The position numbers were made by a program, and so were the translations under genes. From NCBI GenBank assembly GCA_020845755.1, contig JADLFE010000020.1, forward strand, positions 62,001 through 126,000: a stretch of 64,000 bases of DNA. The letters run 5' to 3'. The notes under the pieces were generated by a model. It saw only the letters and a program-made list of their open reading frames with translations, did not search any database and was not told where the DNA came from. Position 1 is the first letter of the stretch. The number at the start of each line of letters is the position of its first letter. This document shows, in pieces, positions 35,291-43,310 of this stretch. The DNA comes from Phycisphaerales bacterium (GTDB lineage: Bacteria > Planctomycetota > Phycisphaerae > Phycisphaerales > UBA1924).

Positions 35291-37207
35291 ATGTGGAGGC
35301 TCGTTCTTCCGCTCATCACGCTGATCGCCGCGATCGCGCTCTCCGCCGCCGCCGATCGCCCGCTCCCTCGGGCCGATTTCACGTTCATCAACCGCGGCGA
35401 CGTCACCACGCTCGACGTCCACCAGATGTCGTGGATGATGGACCTACGCATGGCCCGCCTGCTCTGCGAGGGACTCGTCCGCCCAAACATCTTCACGCGT
35501 GAATACACGCTCGAGCCCGCCGCCGCCGAATCGCTCCCCGAAATCTCGCCCGACGGACGAACCTACACGTTCCACCTCCGCCAGAACGCCAGGTGGTCCA
35601 ACGGCGAGCCCGTGACCGCCCGCGACTATCTCTTCTCGTGGCGCCGCGCCATGCTCCCCGAGAACTCCACGGACTACACCACGCTCTTCTGGCTGATGGA
35701 GGGCGGACGCGAGTTCTTTGACCTGCGAACCGCCGATCTCAAGGCCCACGCCGAGCGGGCCAAGAGCCTGTCCGCGGTCGAGCGCCATGCCGCGGCCCAG
35801 GCGCTGTGGGAAAAGTCCTGCGCCGACTTTGATCGCCTGCTGAACCTCCACGCGCCCGACGACCACACGCTCGTCTTCTCGCTCACCCGACGCGTCCCCT
35901 ATTTCCTCGACCTCATGTCCATGCCCGTCTTCTATCCCGTCTACCCGCCGCTGGTGACGGCACACGACTCGGTCGACCCCGATTCCGCGCGCGTGAAAAC
36001 CGATCCATCATGGACCAAGGCGGGAACGTTCATCACCAACGGCCCGTTCCGGCTCAGCGTCTGGCGCTTCAAGCGCGACATGCGCCTCGAAGCAAACCCG
36101 CACTACTGGAATCTCGCGGCCCTCAACGTCCGGACCATCGCGATCCCCACCGTCGAAGACCCCAACGCCGCCGTCATGGCCTTCCGCACCGGCGCGGTCG
36201 ATTGGGTGAGCGACGTCAACACCGGCTATCGCGGCGAGTTGATCTCCCAGAAGGAGGCCTACTACGCGGACCATCGCGCGGAGTATGCGCCGCTCGCCTC
36301 GCAGGCCCTCGACCCCATCGAGATCGATCGGCACCTCCCGCCCGACCCGCGCGCGACAATGCACGCGTACCCGGCGTTCGGAACGTATTTCTACAACTTC
36401 AACTGCCGCCCGAAACTCCCCGACGGGCGCGCCAATCCCTTCGCCGACCCCAAGGTCCGGCGCGCGTTCGCGATGTCGATCGACAAGCAAGTACTGGCAC
36501 GCGACGTGCGCCGCTCGGGCGAGGTCGCGACCGACGTGCTCATCCCCCCGGGCTCGATCAACGGCTATCGATCGCCGCGCGGATTGTCCTTCGACCCCGC
36601 GCAAGGCCGGGCACTCCTGGCCGAGGCGGGCTATCCCGACCCCGCGAAGTTCCCCGCGGTCGAAATCCTGTTCAACAAAGACTCAGGCCACGACCTGATC
36701 GCCGAGTTCATCGCACGCCAGTGGCAATCAAACCTCGGCGTGCCCGTGCAACTCCTGACCAAGGAGATCAAGGTCTTCCGCGACGACCTGCGCAGCGGAA
36801 CCTTCATGACCAGCCGCGCCGGCTGGTACGGCGACTATGGCGACCCCACCACCTTCCTCGAGATCAACCGCACCGCCGACGGCAACAACGACCGCGGCTA
36901 CAGCAACCCCGCCTACGACGCGCTCCTCGATCGCGCCGAGAGCGAGCGCGACGCGGGCGCACGCCTCGAACTGCTCCACGAGGCCGAGCGGATGATCGTG
37001 GAGGATGAGGTGCCGCTGATCCCGCTGTTTGTGCAGAACAACTTCTACCTCTTCGACGCCCACAGGCTTTCGGGCATCAGTTCGCACCCGCGCAGCGAGC
37101 AGCAACTCTTCCGCGTGGATGTGCTGGGAGACGGCAAGGGCGCGGACAAGGCGCTGGCGCTGCCGCCCAGGAAGCCGATGGTGAATGACAACGGACGCTC
37201 ACCATGA
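35291..37207 (+). CDS. Oligopeptide ABC transporter substrate-binding protein (OppA type)
   Basis: A 638-residue exported binding protein with a signal peptide (A-L-S-A-A-A, about residue 21). It shows the family-5 solute-binding pattern: L-D-V-H-Q-M near the mature N-terminus, T-Y-T-F-H-L-R-Q-N-A-R-W-S-N-G-E-P-V-T-A-R-D (the lineage signature), and later F-Y-N-F-N plus V-R-R-A-F-A-M-S-I-D. About 100 residues longer than typical OppA; the extra residues lie around the middle of domain I. Its stop overlaps the permease start by ATGA. Confidence 0.9.
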   Translation: MWRLVLPLITLIAAIALSAAADRPLPRADFTFINRGDVTTLDVHQMSWMMDLRMARLLCEGLVRPNIFTREYTLEPAAAESLPEISPDGRTYTFHLRQNARWSNGEPVTARDYLFSWRRAMLPENSTDYTTLFWLMEGGREFFDLRTADLKAHAERAKSLSAVERHAAAQALWEKSCADFDRLLNLHAPDDHTLVFSLTRRVPYFLDLMSMPVFYPVYPPLVTAHDSVDPDSARVKTDPSWTKAGTFITNGPFRLSVWRFKRDMRLEANPHYWNLAALNVRTIAIPTVEDPNAAVMAFRTGAVDWVSDVNTGYRGELISQKEAYYADHRAEYAPLASQALDPIEIDRHLPPDPRATMHAYPAFGTYFYNFNCRPKLPDGRANPFADPKVRRAFAMSIDKQVLARDVRRSGEVATDVLIPPGSINGYRSPRGLSFDPAQGRALLAEAGYPDPAKFPAVEILFNKDSGHDLIAEFIARQWQSNLGVPVQLLTKEIKVFRDDLRSGTFMTSRAGWYGDYGDPTTFLEINRTADGNNDRGYSNPAYDALLDRAESERDAGARLELLHEAERMIVEDEVPLIPLFVQNNFYLFDAHRLSGISSHPRSEQQLFRVDVLGDGKGADKALALPPRKPMVNDNGRSP

Positions 37208-38211
37208 CCCGCCTCATCCTCACACGCCTGGCCCAACTCCCCCTCGTGCTCCTGGCGGTGTACACGCTCACGCTCGCGCTGGCGTGGGCGATCCCGGGCA
37301 ACCCGCTCGAAAACTCCGAGCGCCGTCCGCCGCCCGAGGTCGAGGCCGCCATGAAGGCCCAGTACAACCTCGACAGTTTCGCCTCGTTCTATTGGTCCTA
37401 TCTCGACAGCGCCACCGGCCTGCGGGCCGCCCGCGATCACTTCAGCGGTCGCAGCGACGCCGAACGCCAGCGCCTCGCCGACCTTCACCTGGCACCGCCG
37501 CCACGCCGTGTCTTTGACCTTGGCCCATCGCTCCAATACCGCGACCAGCGCGTCTCCGAGATCATCGCCGGCTCGCTCCCAGTCTCGGCTCAACTCGGCG
37601 TCATCGCCATCATCCTCGCCATCCTCATCGGCACGCCCGCGGGCGTCCTCGGCGGCGTGCGCCCCGGCACTTGGATCGACTCCCTCTCCCTCGCCATCGC
37701 ACTCATCGGCATCAGCCTCCCCAGTTTCGTCACCGGCACACTCCTCGTCCTGGTCTTCCCCGTGTGGCTCGGGCTCGGAAAGGTCGGCGGCTGGGGATCA
37801 CTCTCCCAGATGCTCCTCCCCGCGCTCACCCTCAGCCTCCCCTTCGCGGCCTACATCGCGCGCCTCACGCGCATGGGCATGGTCGAGGCCATGTCGAGCG
37901 ACTACGTCCGCACCGCCCGCGCCAAGGGCCTCCCCGAATCCGCCGTCGTCATGCGCCACGCGCTCAAGAACGCGGCCCTGCCCGTCGTCAGTTACCTCGG
38001 GCCCGCGTGCGCCATGGCGATGACCGGCTCCTTCGTCGTCGAACGCGTCTTCAACGTGCCGGGATTGGGACAGCACTTCGTCAACGCCGTGCAGAACAAG
38101 GACCTCTTCCTCATCATCGGCGTGGTGCTGGTCTTCTCCACCATGCTCGTGCTCTTCAACCTCGTGGTCGACGTGCTCTATCGCTGGATCGACCCGAGGA
38201 TCAAGGTTTGA
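37204..38211 (+). CDS. Oligopeptide ABC transporter permease (OppB type)
   Basis: A 335-residue permease. It starts with the T-R-L-I-L-T-R-L-A-Q-L-P-L-V-L helix, has five further helices, and the conserved E-A-M-S-S-D-Y-V-R-T-A-R-A-K-G-L-P EAA loop that contacts the ATPase. A W-S-Y-L-D-S-A-T-G loop of about 80 extra residues after the first helix is periplasmic. The second permease (OppC) and the ATPases (OppD/OppF) expected downstream are absent here: a gap with a tandem repeat and an oppositely oriented gene follow. Confidence 0.9.
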   Translation: MTRLILTRLAQLPLVLLAVYTLTLALAWAIPGNPLENSERRPPPEVEAAMKAQYNLDSFASFYWSYLDSATGLRAARDHFSGRSDAERQRLADLHLAPPPRRVFDLGPSLQYRDQRVSEIIAGSLPVSAQLGVIAIILAILIGTPAGVLGGVRPGTWIDSLSLAIALIGISLPSFVTGTLLVLVFPVWLGLGKVGGWGSLSQMLLPALTLSLPFAAYIARLTRMGMVEAMSSDYVRTARAKGLPESAVVMRHALKNAALPVVSYLGPACAMAMTGSFVVERVFNVPGLGQHFVNAVQNKDLFLIIGVVLVFSTMLVLFNLVVDVLYRWIDPRIKV

Positions 38212-38352
38212 AGTTCTGCCAAGCGACATCGAGGCGCAAGAGCAAACTGAAGACGTGAAGAAGAGCGTGGCGAGGTAAGTGAGCCTCACCGTCAGCGCCC
38301 CCCTTTCCGCATGTTCCCTCTCCCACAACGCGCCGTTCCCGAGATTCTCTCC

Positions 38353-38383
38353 ACGACTCACGACTCACGACTCACGACTCACG
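38353..38383. repeat. Tandem heptamer ACGACTC, 4.4 copies
   Basis: Four perfect copies and a partial fifth in the 195-bp gap after the permease gene. The reverse complement GAGTCGT is repeated at 188-203. Confidence 0.8.
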
Positions 38384-38406
38384 GAGAATTCTCTTCGTGA
38401 CGTCCT

Positions 38407-38982
38407 TCACATCGCGTACCCACGGATCGCCAAGAGCACGCACATCGCGTTGTACCCGCCGTGCAGCACGATCGCCGCCAGCAAGAATGGGAGCGCCGCC
38501 ATCGCACCGCCACGCTCCCCGCGCCGCGAGAGTTCCCACGACTCCGCAAGCCCGATCGCCGCCATCAGCGAGCACGCCGCGTGCAGCACCACGCACACCG
38601 TCCAGCGATACCACACCAATTCCGCCGCCGCCGCCTCTAGCGATCGATGCGTATACATCATCGCCTCCACCGCCGCAAAGCACACCCCGGACCACGCGCC
38701 CGACAGCAGGATCTGATCGCGATCAACAAAGAGCCTCGGGCGGCGATCCACCACCCCCGCCACCAGGCACGACTTCAGAACTTCCTCCAGCGCCGGCCCG
38801 AACACGATCAATAGCCACGGCGTCCACCCGCCCGGCTTCATCGAGCCCAGCCACGCCGCCATCGTCGCCATCGGCCCGCCCAAGAGCGCCAGCGCGATCG
38901 CCACCAGCCACCCGCTCCGCGCGGTCACCACGCCTCGTAGCGCCTCACACTCCTCACCGTCATGTTCGTGCGATGCACCCAC
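38407..38982 (-). CDS. PrsW-like intramembrane metalloprotease
   Basis: A 191-residue membrane protein with five to six helices. The E-E-V-L-K motif in F-G-P-A-L-E-E-V-L-K-S, the A-A-V-E-A-M-M-Y segment and two His-containing helices (V-V-L-H-A-A-C-S and V-L-H-G-G-Y-N-A) match the PrsW/CPBP type of membrane protease, in which Glu and His residues bind zinc. PrsW cleaves an anti-sigma factor in Bacillus; here the substrate is unknown. The start is GTG 38982. It is separated from the sigma factor gene at 41050 by three genes. Confidence 0.7.
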   Translation of the reverse strand: MGASHEHDGEECEALRGVVTARSGWLVAIALALLGGPMATMAAWLGSMKPGGWTPWLLIVFGPALEEVLKSCLVAGVVDRRPRLFVDRDQILLSGAWSGVCFAAVEAMMYTHRSLEAAAAELVWYRWTVCVVLHAACSLMAAIGLAESWELSRRGERGGAMAALPFLLAAIVLHGGYNAMCVLLAIRGYAM

Positions 38983-39099
38983 GGCCCAGCGCCCCCGCTG
39001 AAACCTCCGGCACCTTCATCCACAACACTCGCGCACAACCACGCCACGCAAGCCGATCAGGCCGCCCATTGAACTCCACCGCTCCATTCGCGGCCAGCC

Positions 39100-39549
39100 T
39101 TACGCCGGTTGCTCGGGCGTCAGCGTCGCGCCGTCCAGCACGTCAAAGCTCACAAACTGCCCCGGCTCAAACTGCGACGCCGACTGCCGCCCATCCGTCA
39201 ACGCACACACCAGCGGCACACCAGCGTTCACCGTGATCGAGTTCGTGCTCGTTTCGGCCGAAACGACGTGACCCTGCACACGCCGCGGCCTGCCCTGCAC
39301 CGGCTCCACATACCGCCCGCCGCTCTGCACCACGTCCACTCGCCGCGCCTTGGCACGGATCACCCCGATCACCTTCTTGCCCACCGGCGTCGAAACGCCC
39401 GCCGTCGGCACCAGGTGCAGGCGATAACTCGTGTCCGGGAACGCCACAACAACGTACGCGCCCTTGGTCGCCGTCTCCGGCACAACCTGCTCGAGCACGC
39501 CGCGGCAGAGATACGGGGCAATCTTCGTGGTCGGCGAGGGAGTAATCAT
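39100..39549 (-). CDS. Hypothetical protein
   Basis: A 149-residue protein started at ATG 39549; the long frame upstream is a shadow of the sod gene. Mainly beta-strands: V-V-V-A-F-P-D-T-S-Y-R-L-H-L-V, K-K-V-I-G-V-I-R-A-K-A-R-R-V-D-V-V, V-S-F-D-V-L-D-G-A-T-L. It may be a small barrel. No signal peptide, no known motif. The gene lies 95 bp downstream of sod on the same strand. Confidence 0.6.
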   Translation of the reverse strand: MITPSPTTKIAPYLCRGVLEQVVPETATKGAYVVVAFPDTSYRLHLVPTAGVSTPVGKKVIGVIRAKARRVDVVQSGGRYVEPVQGRPRRVQGHVVSAETSTNSITVNAGVPLVCALTDGRQSASQFEPGQFVSFDVLDGATLTPEQPA

Positions 39550-39644
39550 GGTCCAACAGATTAGCGCCCGAGACCCCCGCGTGCCACGCAACACGCGCCC
39601 CTCCATCCTCTCGTTCGCTTCGTCCCACGTCCCCGACGCGTCGC

Positions 39645-40280
39645 TTACTTCGCCACGCCCGCGAACAACTCGCCGACCTTGGCCCAGTTCACCACGTTCC
39701 ACCACGCGCCGACATAATCCGGACGCCGGTTCTGGTACTTCAGGTAGTACGCGTGCTCCCACACGTCCAGCCCCAGCACCGGCGTCCCCTCGCACCCGGC
39801 GATCGCCTTGCCCATCAACGGGTTGTCCTGGTTGGCCGTCGACACGATCTCCACCTTCCCGCCGTTCACCACCAGCCACACCCACCCAGAGCCGAAGCGC
39901 CCCGCGGCCGCCGCGGCGAACTTCTCCTTGAACCCCTCGAACGTGCCGAACGCCGCGTTGATCGCACTGGCCAACGCCCCCGTCGGCGCCCCGCCACCAC
40001 CGTTGCCAGGCGCCGCCATCAGCGTCCAGAACATCGAGTGGTTCACGTGCCCACCCACGTTGTTCCGCGCCGGGCCTCGCTTGTCGTCCGGAAGTGCGGC
40101 CAGGTTCTTGATGATCTCGATCGGGTCCTTCTCCGCAAACGCGGTCCCCTCCAAGGCCTTGTTGCCGTTGGTCACATACGCGTTGTGGTGCTTGCCGTGA
40201 TGAATCTCCATCGTCTGCGCATCAATGTGCGGCTCAAGGGCATTGGAGGGGTACGGCAATGGCGGCAGCATCATGGGCAT
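39645..40280 (-). CDS. sodA: Superoxide dismutase (Mn/Fe family)
   Basis: A 211-residue enzyme that converts superoxide to hydrogen peroxide and oxygen. The metal ligands lie in [15 protein letters not shown], and [17 protein letters not shown] and S-T-A-N-Q-D-N-P are of the manganese type, so Mn is more likely than Fe, but this is inference. No signal peptide, so cytoplasmic. The stop is followed by a small hypothetical gene. Confidence 0.93.
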   Translation of the reverse strand: MPMMLPPLPYPSNALEPHIDAQTMEIHHGKHHNAYVTNGNKALEGTAFAEKDPIEIIKNLAALPDDKRGPARNNVGGHVNHSMFWTLMAAPGNGGGGAPTGALASAINAAFGTFEGFKEKFAAAAAGRFGSGWVWLVVNGGKVEIVSTANQDNPLMGKAIAGCEGTPVLGLDVWEHAYYLKYQNRRPDYVGAWWNVVNWAKVGELFAGVAK

Positions 40281-41049
40281 CGCTTTTCTCCGGATCAGTC
40301 GGTGGCTCGCTCAGAGCACTGATCGTCATGCAAGTGTAGGCACTCATCCAAACATGATACGAATATCGCTTATTCGGACCCTGTTCAGAGTTGGCTTGCG
40401 TCGGGCGAACCGGTCTGGTATATTGTGGCCCCAGCGTCCAAGTTCGGGGTGTGGACTCTCTGTTCCCCCGACTCTTTCGTCGTCTGGGTTCGGGCGCGAG
40501 GCAGGAATAGGTTAGGTTATCCGGCCCGAATGCAAGGTCAATCGCCGAGCAAGACGCTTGGCGGGTGTGCGGCTTGACGTTCGCGGAGCGAGATCAAGCC
40601 CTGGGGTCGATGGGAAGCCAGGCAGGCACTGTCGGCGAGGCACGGGCGGCAGCGCGTTCTGACGTGGGTGTTACACGGGAATCGCGCTGAAACCCGAAAC
40701 AAGTGGGGCGTGAAGACGTACAAACACTCGACTGCCGGGCGATCGGGAGCGCGTCCAAAACGGGGCTCCTGAGACGGGCGGGCGGCTTGGGGCCGCATTG
40801 CCGATGTTGGCCAAGGCGGTCGGACGAGTGAGGAAACTGCACGGGTCCCGCAAAGCCCGAGGGTGGGCCAGCGGAGGGGGATTTCCCCGGACCCCGAAAA
40901 GTGGCACGGACGGATCGGTGAGGTAGGCTGCAAACGACTTTGGACGGAATCGAACGCGCGTGGAAACCAAACCCGTTCCGGGTGAATCCAATCGCGAAGA
41001 GAGAGCGGATGCAGGCAGCAGGCCGCGGCCTGAAAGGGCAAGGACCATC
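40281..41049. other. Long intergenic region upstream of the sigma factor gene
   Basis: Almost 770 bp between the divergent sod and sigma factor genes with no plausible coding frame; the open frames here have no family pattern. The left 140 bp are clearly less GC-rich and hold a good plus-strand promoter at 40396. The following 600 bp are GC- and G-rich with many short self-complementary stretches, so a long leader or a separate non-coding RNA is possible. I compared it by eye with RNase P RNA, tmRNA and SRP RNA core motifs and found no match. Confidence 0.4.
40396..40424 (+). promoter_or_regulatory. Sigma-70 type promoter 600 bp before the sigma factor gene
   Basis: TTGCGT (40396-40401), a 17-bp spacer and TATATT (40419-40424). 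The -10 box matches at five of six positions, the -35 at three. It points toward the sigma factor gene but starts some 620 bp before its ATG. Confidence 0.6.
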
Positions 41050-42201
41050 ATGACCAACGGAGACATCAAAAACACGCTGAGCCCCCTCGAGCAGGTGCGA
41101 CGTAAGCACCGCGTCGGTGTGGCTCCGGCCGCGGGAACCGCAGACACCGCAAAGAAGTCGGGCAAGCCGGTGGTGCGCAAGCGCCTCAGTTCCGACGATG
41201 AGAAACTCCTCAACGCGCTCATGGCGTCGGAGCAAGACTTCATCGACAGCCCGGCCTTCTACGAGAAGGCGGCCGACAACAAGATCTACGACGAGGCGCC
41301 CGACATCGCTAAGCCCGATACATCTTGGTATCACCCCGTGATGGACGACCTCTCGGCATCACGCAGCCGCACCGTTAAGTCGGCCCAGCAGGTCATCCTG
41401 ACCGGCGCCGAAGAAAAGGTCCTGTTCCACCAGTTCAACTACGCCCGCTATCGCGTCTGGAAACTCCAGCAAGACGTCTGGGCGACCGACGCCCGCCAGC
41501 CCACGCCCGAACAGGCCGACGAAATCCTTCGTTGGCACCGCGTGTCGGAACGCGTGCGCGAGCAGATCGCCGAAACAAACCTGGCACTCGTGCTGGCGAT
41601 GGCCAAGCGCACCCGCATGAGCGAGGTTGATTTCGCGGACCTGGTCAGCGAGGGCAACATGGCGCTCCTCCGCGCCGTCGATAAGTTCGATGCGGGACGT
41701 GGCTACAAGTTCTCGACCTACGCCTGCCGCGCAATCCTCAAGGCCTTCAGCCGCCAGGGCATGAAACTCAGCAAGTACCGCCAACGCTTCCCAACCGACT
41801 TCGACCCCAAGCTCGAGCGCTCCAACTTCCTGGAGACCAAGCGAGCCGGGTTCGAGAAGGACGCGGCCGAAGAGGTCAAGCGGATCGTCCTCGACAACCG
41901 CGCCGACCTCACCGACGTGGAACGCACCGTGATCGAGCACCGCTTCGGCCTTGAGGCCGGCGAGAATGAAAAGCCCATGACGCTCGAGCAGGTCGGGCAG
42001 ATCATCGGTGTGACCAAGGAACGCGTCCGCCAGATCCAGAACAAGGCCATGGAGAAGATCCGCCTGCAACTGGAGGCGAACTTCCTGGGCAACCGTGCCG
42101 CGGCCGAGGCGGCGGCGGAAGCGGCGGCCCTGGAGGCCGAGCAGCAGGCGTCGCTGGAGGTCAAAACCCCACAGCGCCCCCGCGTGCCCACGCTGAACTG
42201 A
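41050..42201 (+). CDS. Sigma-70 family RNA polymerase sigma factor without clear domain 3
   Basis: A 383-residue sigma factor started at ATG 41050 after an AGGACC site. The first 160 residues are not conserved. Region 2 follows at about 165-235 (L-A-L-V-L-A-M-A-K-R; D-L-V-S-E-G-N-M-A-L-L-R-A-V-D-K-F-D; G-Y-K-F-S-T-Y-A-C-R-A-I). Region 4 is at about 290-345 (L-T-D-V-E-R-T-V-I-E-H-R-F-G-L; V-G-Q-I-I-G-V-T-K-E-R-V-R-Q-I-Q). Only about 50 residues link them, so region 3 is lacking or strongly altered, and region 2.4 has R-A-I-L-K-A-F instead of W-I-R-Q-A. The tail is Ala/Glu-rich. A strong terminator follows. Confidence 0.85.
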   Translation: MTNGDIKNTLSPLEQVRRKHRVGVAPAAGTADTAKKSGKPVVRKRLSSDDEKLLNALMASEQDFIDSPAFYEKAADNKIYDEAPDIAKPDTSWYHPVMDDLSASRSRTVKSAQQVILTGAEEKVLFHQFNYARYRVWKLQQDVWATDARQPTPEQADEILRWHRVSERVREQIAETNLALVLAMAKRTRMSEVDFADLVSEGNMALLRAVDKFDAGRGYKFSTYACRAILKAFSRQGMKLSKYRQRFPTDFDPKLERSNFLETKRAGFEKDAAEEVKRIVLDNRADLTDVERTVIEHRFGLEAGENEKPMTLEQVGQIIGVTKERVRQIQNKAMEKIRLQLEANFLGNRAAAEAAAEAAALEAEQQASLEVKTPQRPRVPTLN

Positions 42202-42227
42202 ACCCTGATTCCAGTCCAGTAACTCCC

Positions 42228-42257
42228 AAGCGGGGCGAGATGTCGCCCCGCTTTTTT
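42228..42257 (+). terminator. Strong terminator of the sigma factor gene
   Basis: AAGCGGGGCGA, the tetraloop GATG and TCGCCCCGCTT form a perfect 11-bp stem, and six T follow from within its end. It begins 26 bp after the stop codon. Confidence 0.92.
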
Positions 42258-42315
42258 CATTGGCTGCACGGTTCGCGTCCTGGATGGGTCAATATGGATA
42301 TGAATGACCGGTTGA

Positions 42316-42525
42316 GTGTTGGGTGCAACAGATAGCCGATCGGCCGAGATTGCGCCTTTCGGCCGGATTTCGCTGGCCGGGCGGGGGGTGGGCGGCAAGG
42401 ATTTCATCACCGGGGGACATGTGCAGAAGGGCAAGACGGCCAAGGCCGATTTGCAGGAGCGCGTTGGGAACCGGTTTGAGATTGACTGCGAAGAGATCTA
42501 TGTCCTGATCCCGCCGGTGGTGTAG
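42316..42525 (+). CDS. Small charged protein, unknown (candidate gene)
   Basis: A 69-residue frame from a GTG; a second GTG at 42388, after a G-rich stretch, would give 45 residues. The C-terminal part (G-G-K-D-F-I-T-G-G-H-V-Q-K-G-K-T-A-K-A-D, then F-E-I-D-C-E-E-I-Y-V-L-I-P-P-V-V) has a protein-like pattern with alternating charged and hydrophobic residues. A strong terminator starts 21 bp after its stop, and the sigma factor terminator lies 59 bp before it, so this is a separate transcription unit. No family recognised; it could also be a non-coding RNA. Confidence 0.4.
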   Translation: MLGATDSRSAEIAPFGRISLAGRGVGGKDFITGGHVQKGKTAKADLQERVGNRFEIDCEEIYVLIPPVV

Positions 42526-42545
42526 AGCGGAATCAGTGTGTGCTC

Positions 42546-42583
42546 CAAGACCCCCCGAACCCTCCGGGGGTCTTGTTGTTTTT
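42546..42583 (+). terminator. Strong Rho-independent terminator
   Basis: CAAGACCCCC, a 10-base loop and GGGGGTCTTG form a perfect 10-bp stem, followed by TTGTTTTT. It closes the small gene at 42316-42525. Confidence 0.88.
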
Positions 42584-42776
42584 GGGAAGAAGGCACTGGG
42601 CACAGGGCATTGAACGAACGAAGTGGGAAACGACGTTCGGCATTCGGGAGTGCCGTCGGGCGGAGTTGGCCGTTCATTCAGAGGTGTTCACACGCGAGGT
42701 CTGGCTGGGCGTGCCGGAGCCGACCCGGTAGAGTGGCGGCGTGGGAAGCATCGACACGCAAGGTGAGAAGGTCTCT

Positions 42777-43070
42777 ATGCGGCATGCTCCGCGCCTCGTG
42801 CGCGCGATCGCGGCGATGCTGGTGGTCACGCTGCTGGGGCTCGCGTCCCGGGCCGCGACCAACACGGGCATGTGGTGGGGAATCGACGGCCTGGTGCTTG
42901 TTTCCAGCCTGGTCATGGGCTCGTTCGCGTGGTTCGCAAGCAAGCACGGCACGGACGCACGCGACTGGCGCGCGTCGCTGGTCTCGATGGGCGTGGTGTG
43001 GGTACTTCTCTTGCTCGCGTGGGCGGCGTATGTCGTGCTGTTCGATGTGATGGGGATGGTCGCGGCATAG
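42777..43070 (+). CDS. Small membrane protein of unknown function
   Basis: A 97-residue protein with three predicted transmembrane helices (about 9-26, 36-54 and 70-93) and short polar loops. I start at ATG 42777, with GAGAAGG five bases upstream; a GTG at 42741 is less likely. No motif recognised and no evident operon partner. Confidence 0.55.
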   Translation: MRHAPRLVRAIAAMLVVTLLGLASRAATNTGMWWGIDGLVLVSSLVMGSFAWFASKHGTDARDWRASLVSMGVVWVLLLLAWAAYVVLFDVMGMVAA

Positions 43071-43278
43071 CCCGGCGCACGACATGCCAGACTCAAGCGC
43101 CCTCCGAATCCCTCCACCCTCGCTCGTACGTCGGGTTCGTCACGAGCCCTGCCGCGCGATGCACGCATGTCGCATGTTCTTTCACCACTCGACCACTTCA
43201 CTTCGCCTGTTCATCACTTCCGTGTCACAAATCGCGCCTTCCTCGGCGCGACTCGCCACTCACGATTCACGCCCTCTT

Positions 43279-43302
43279 GACTCCGTGACTTCGTGACGTC
43301 GT
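43279..43302. repeat. Tandem octamer GAC(T/G)(C/T)CGT-like, three copies
   Basis: GACTCCGT, GACTTCGT and GACGTCGT follow one another, between the small membrane protein gene and the stop of the next gene. Same type as the repeat at 29453. Confidence 0.5.
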
Positions 43303-43310
43303 GCCTCCCC

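Noticed and set aside
40700-40960. Stretch with GAGGAAA, GTGGCACGG and GTAGGCTGC, reminiscent of RNase P RNA
   Set aside because: The order and spacing of the conserved regions do not fit, and the universally conserved 3' part (ACAGAACCC-type) was not found; treated as an undefined structured region.
40594-41334. 246-residue minus-strand open frame in the long intergenic region
   Set aside because: Extends into the sigma factor gene on the other strand, lacks a ribosome-binding site and a protein-like pattern.
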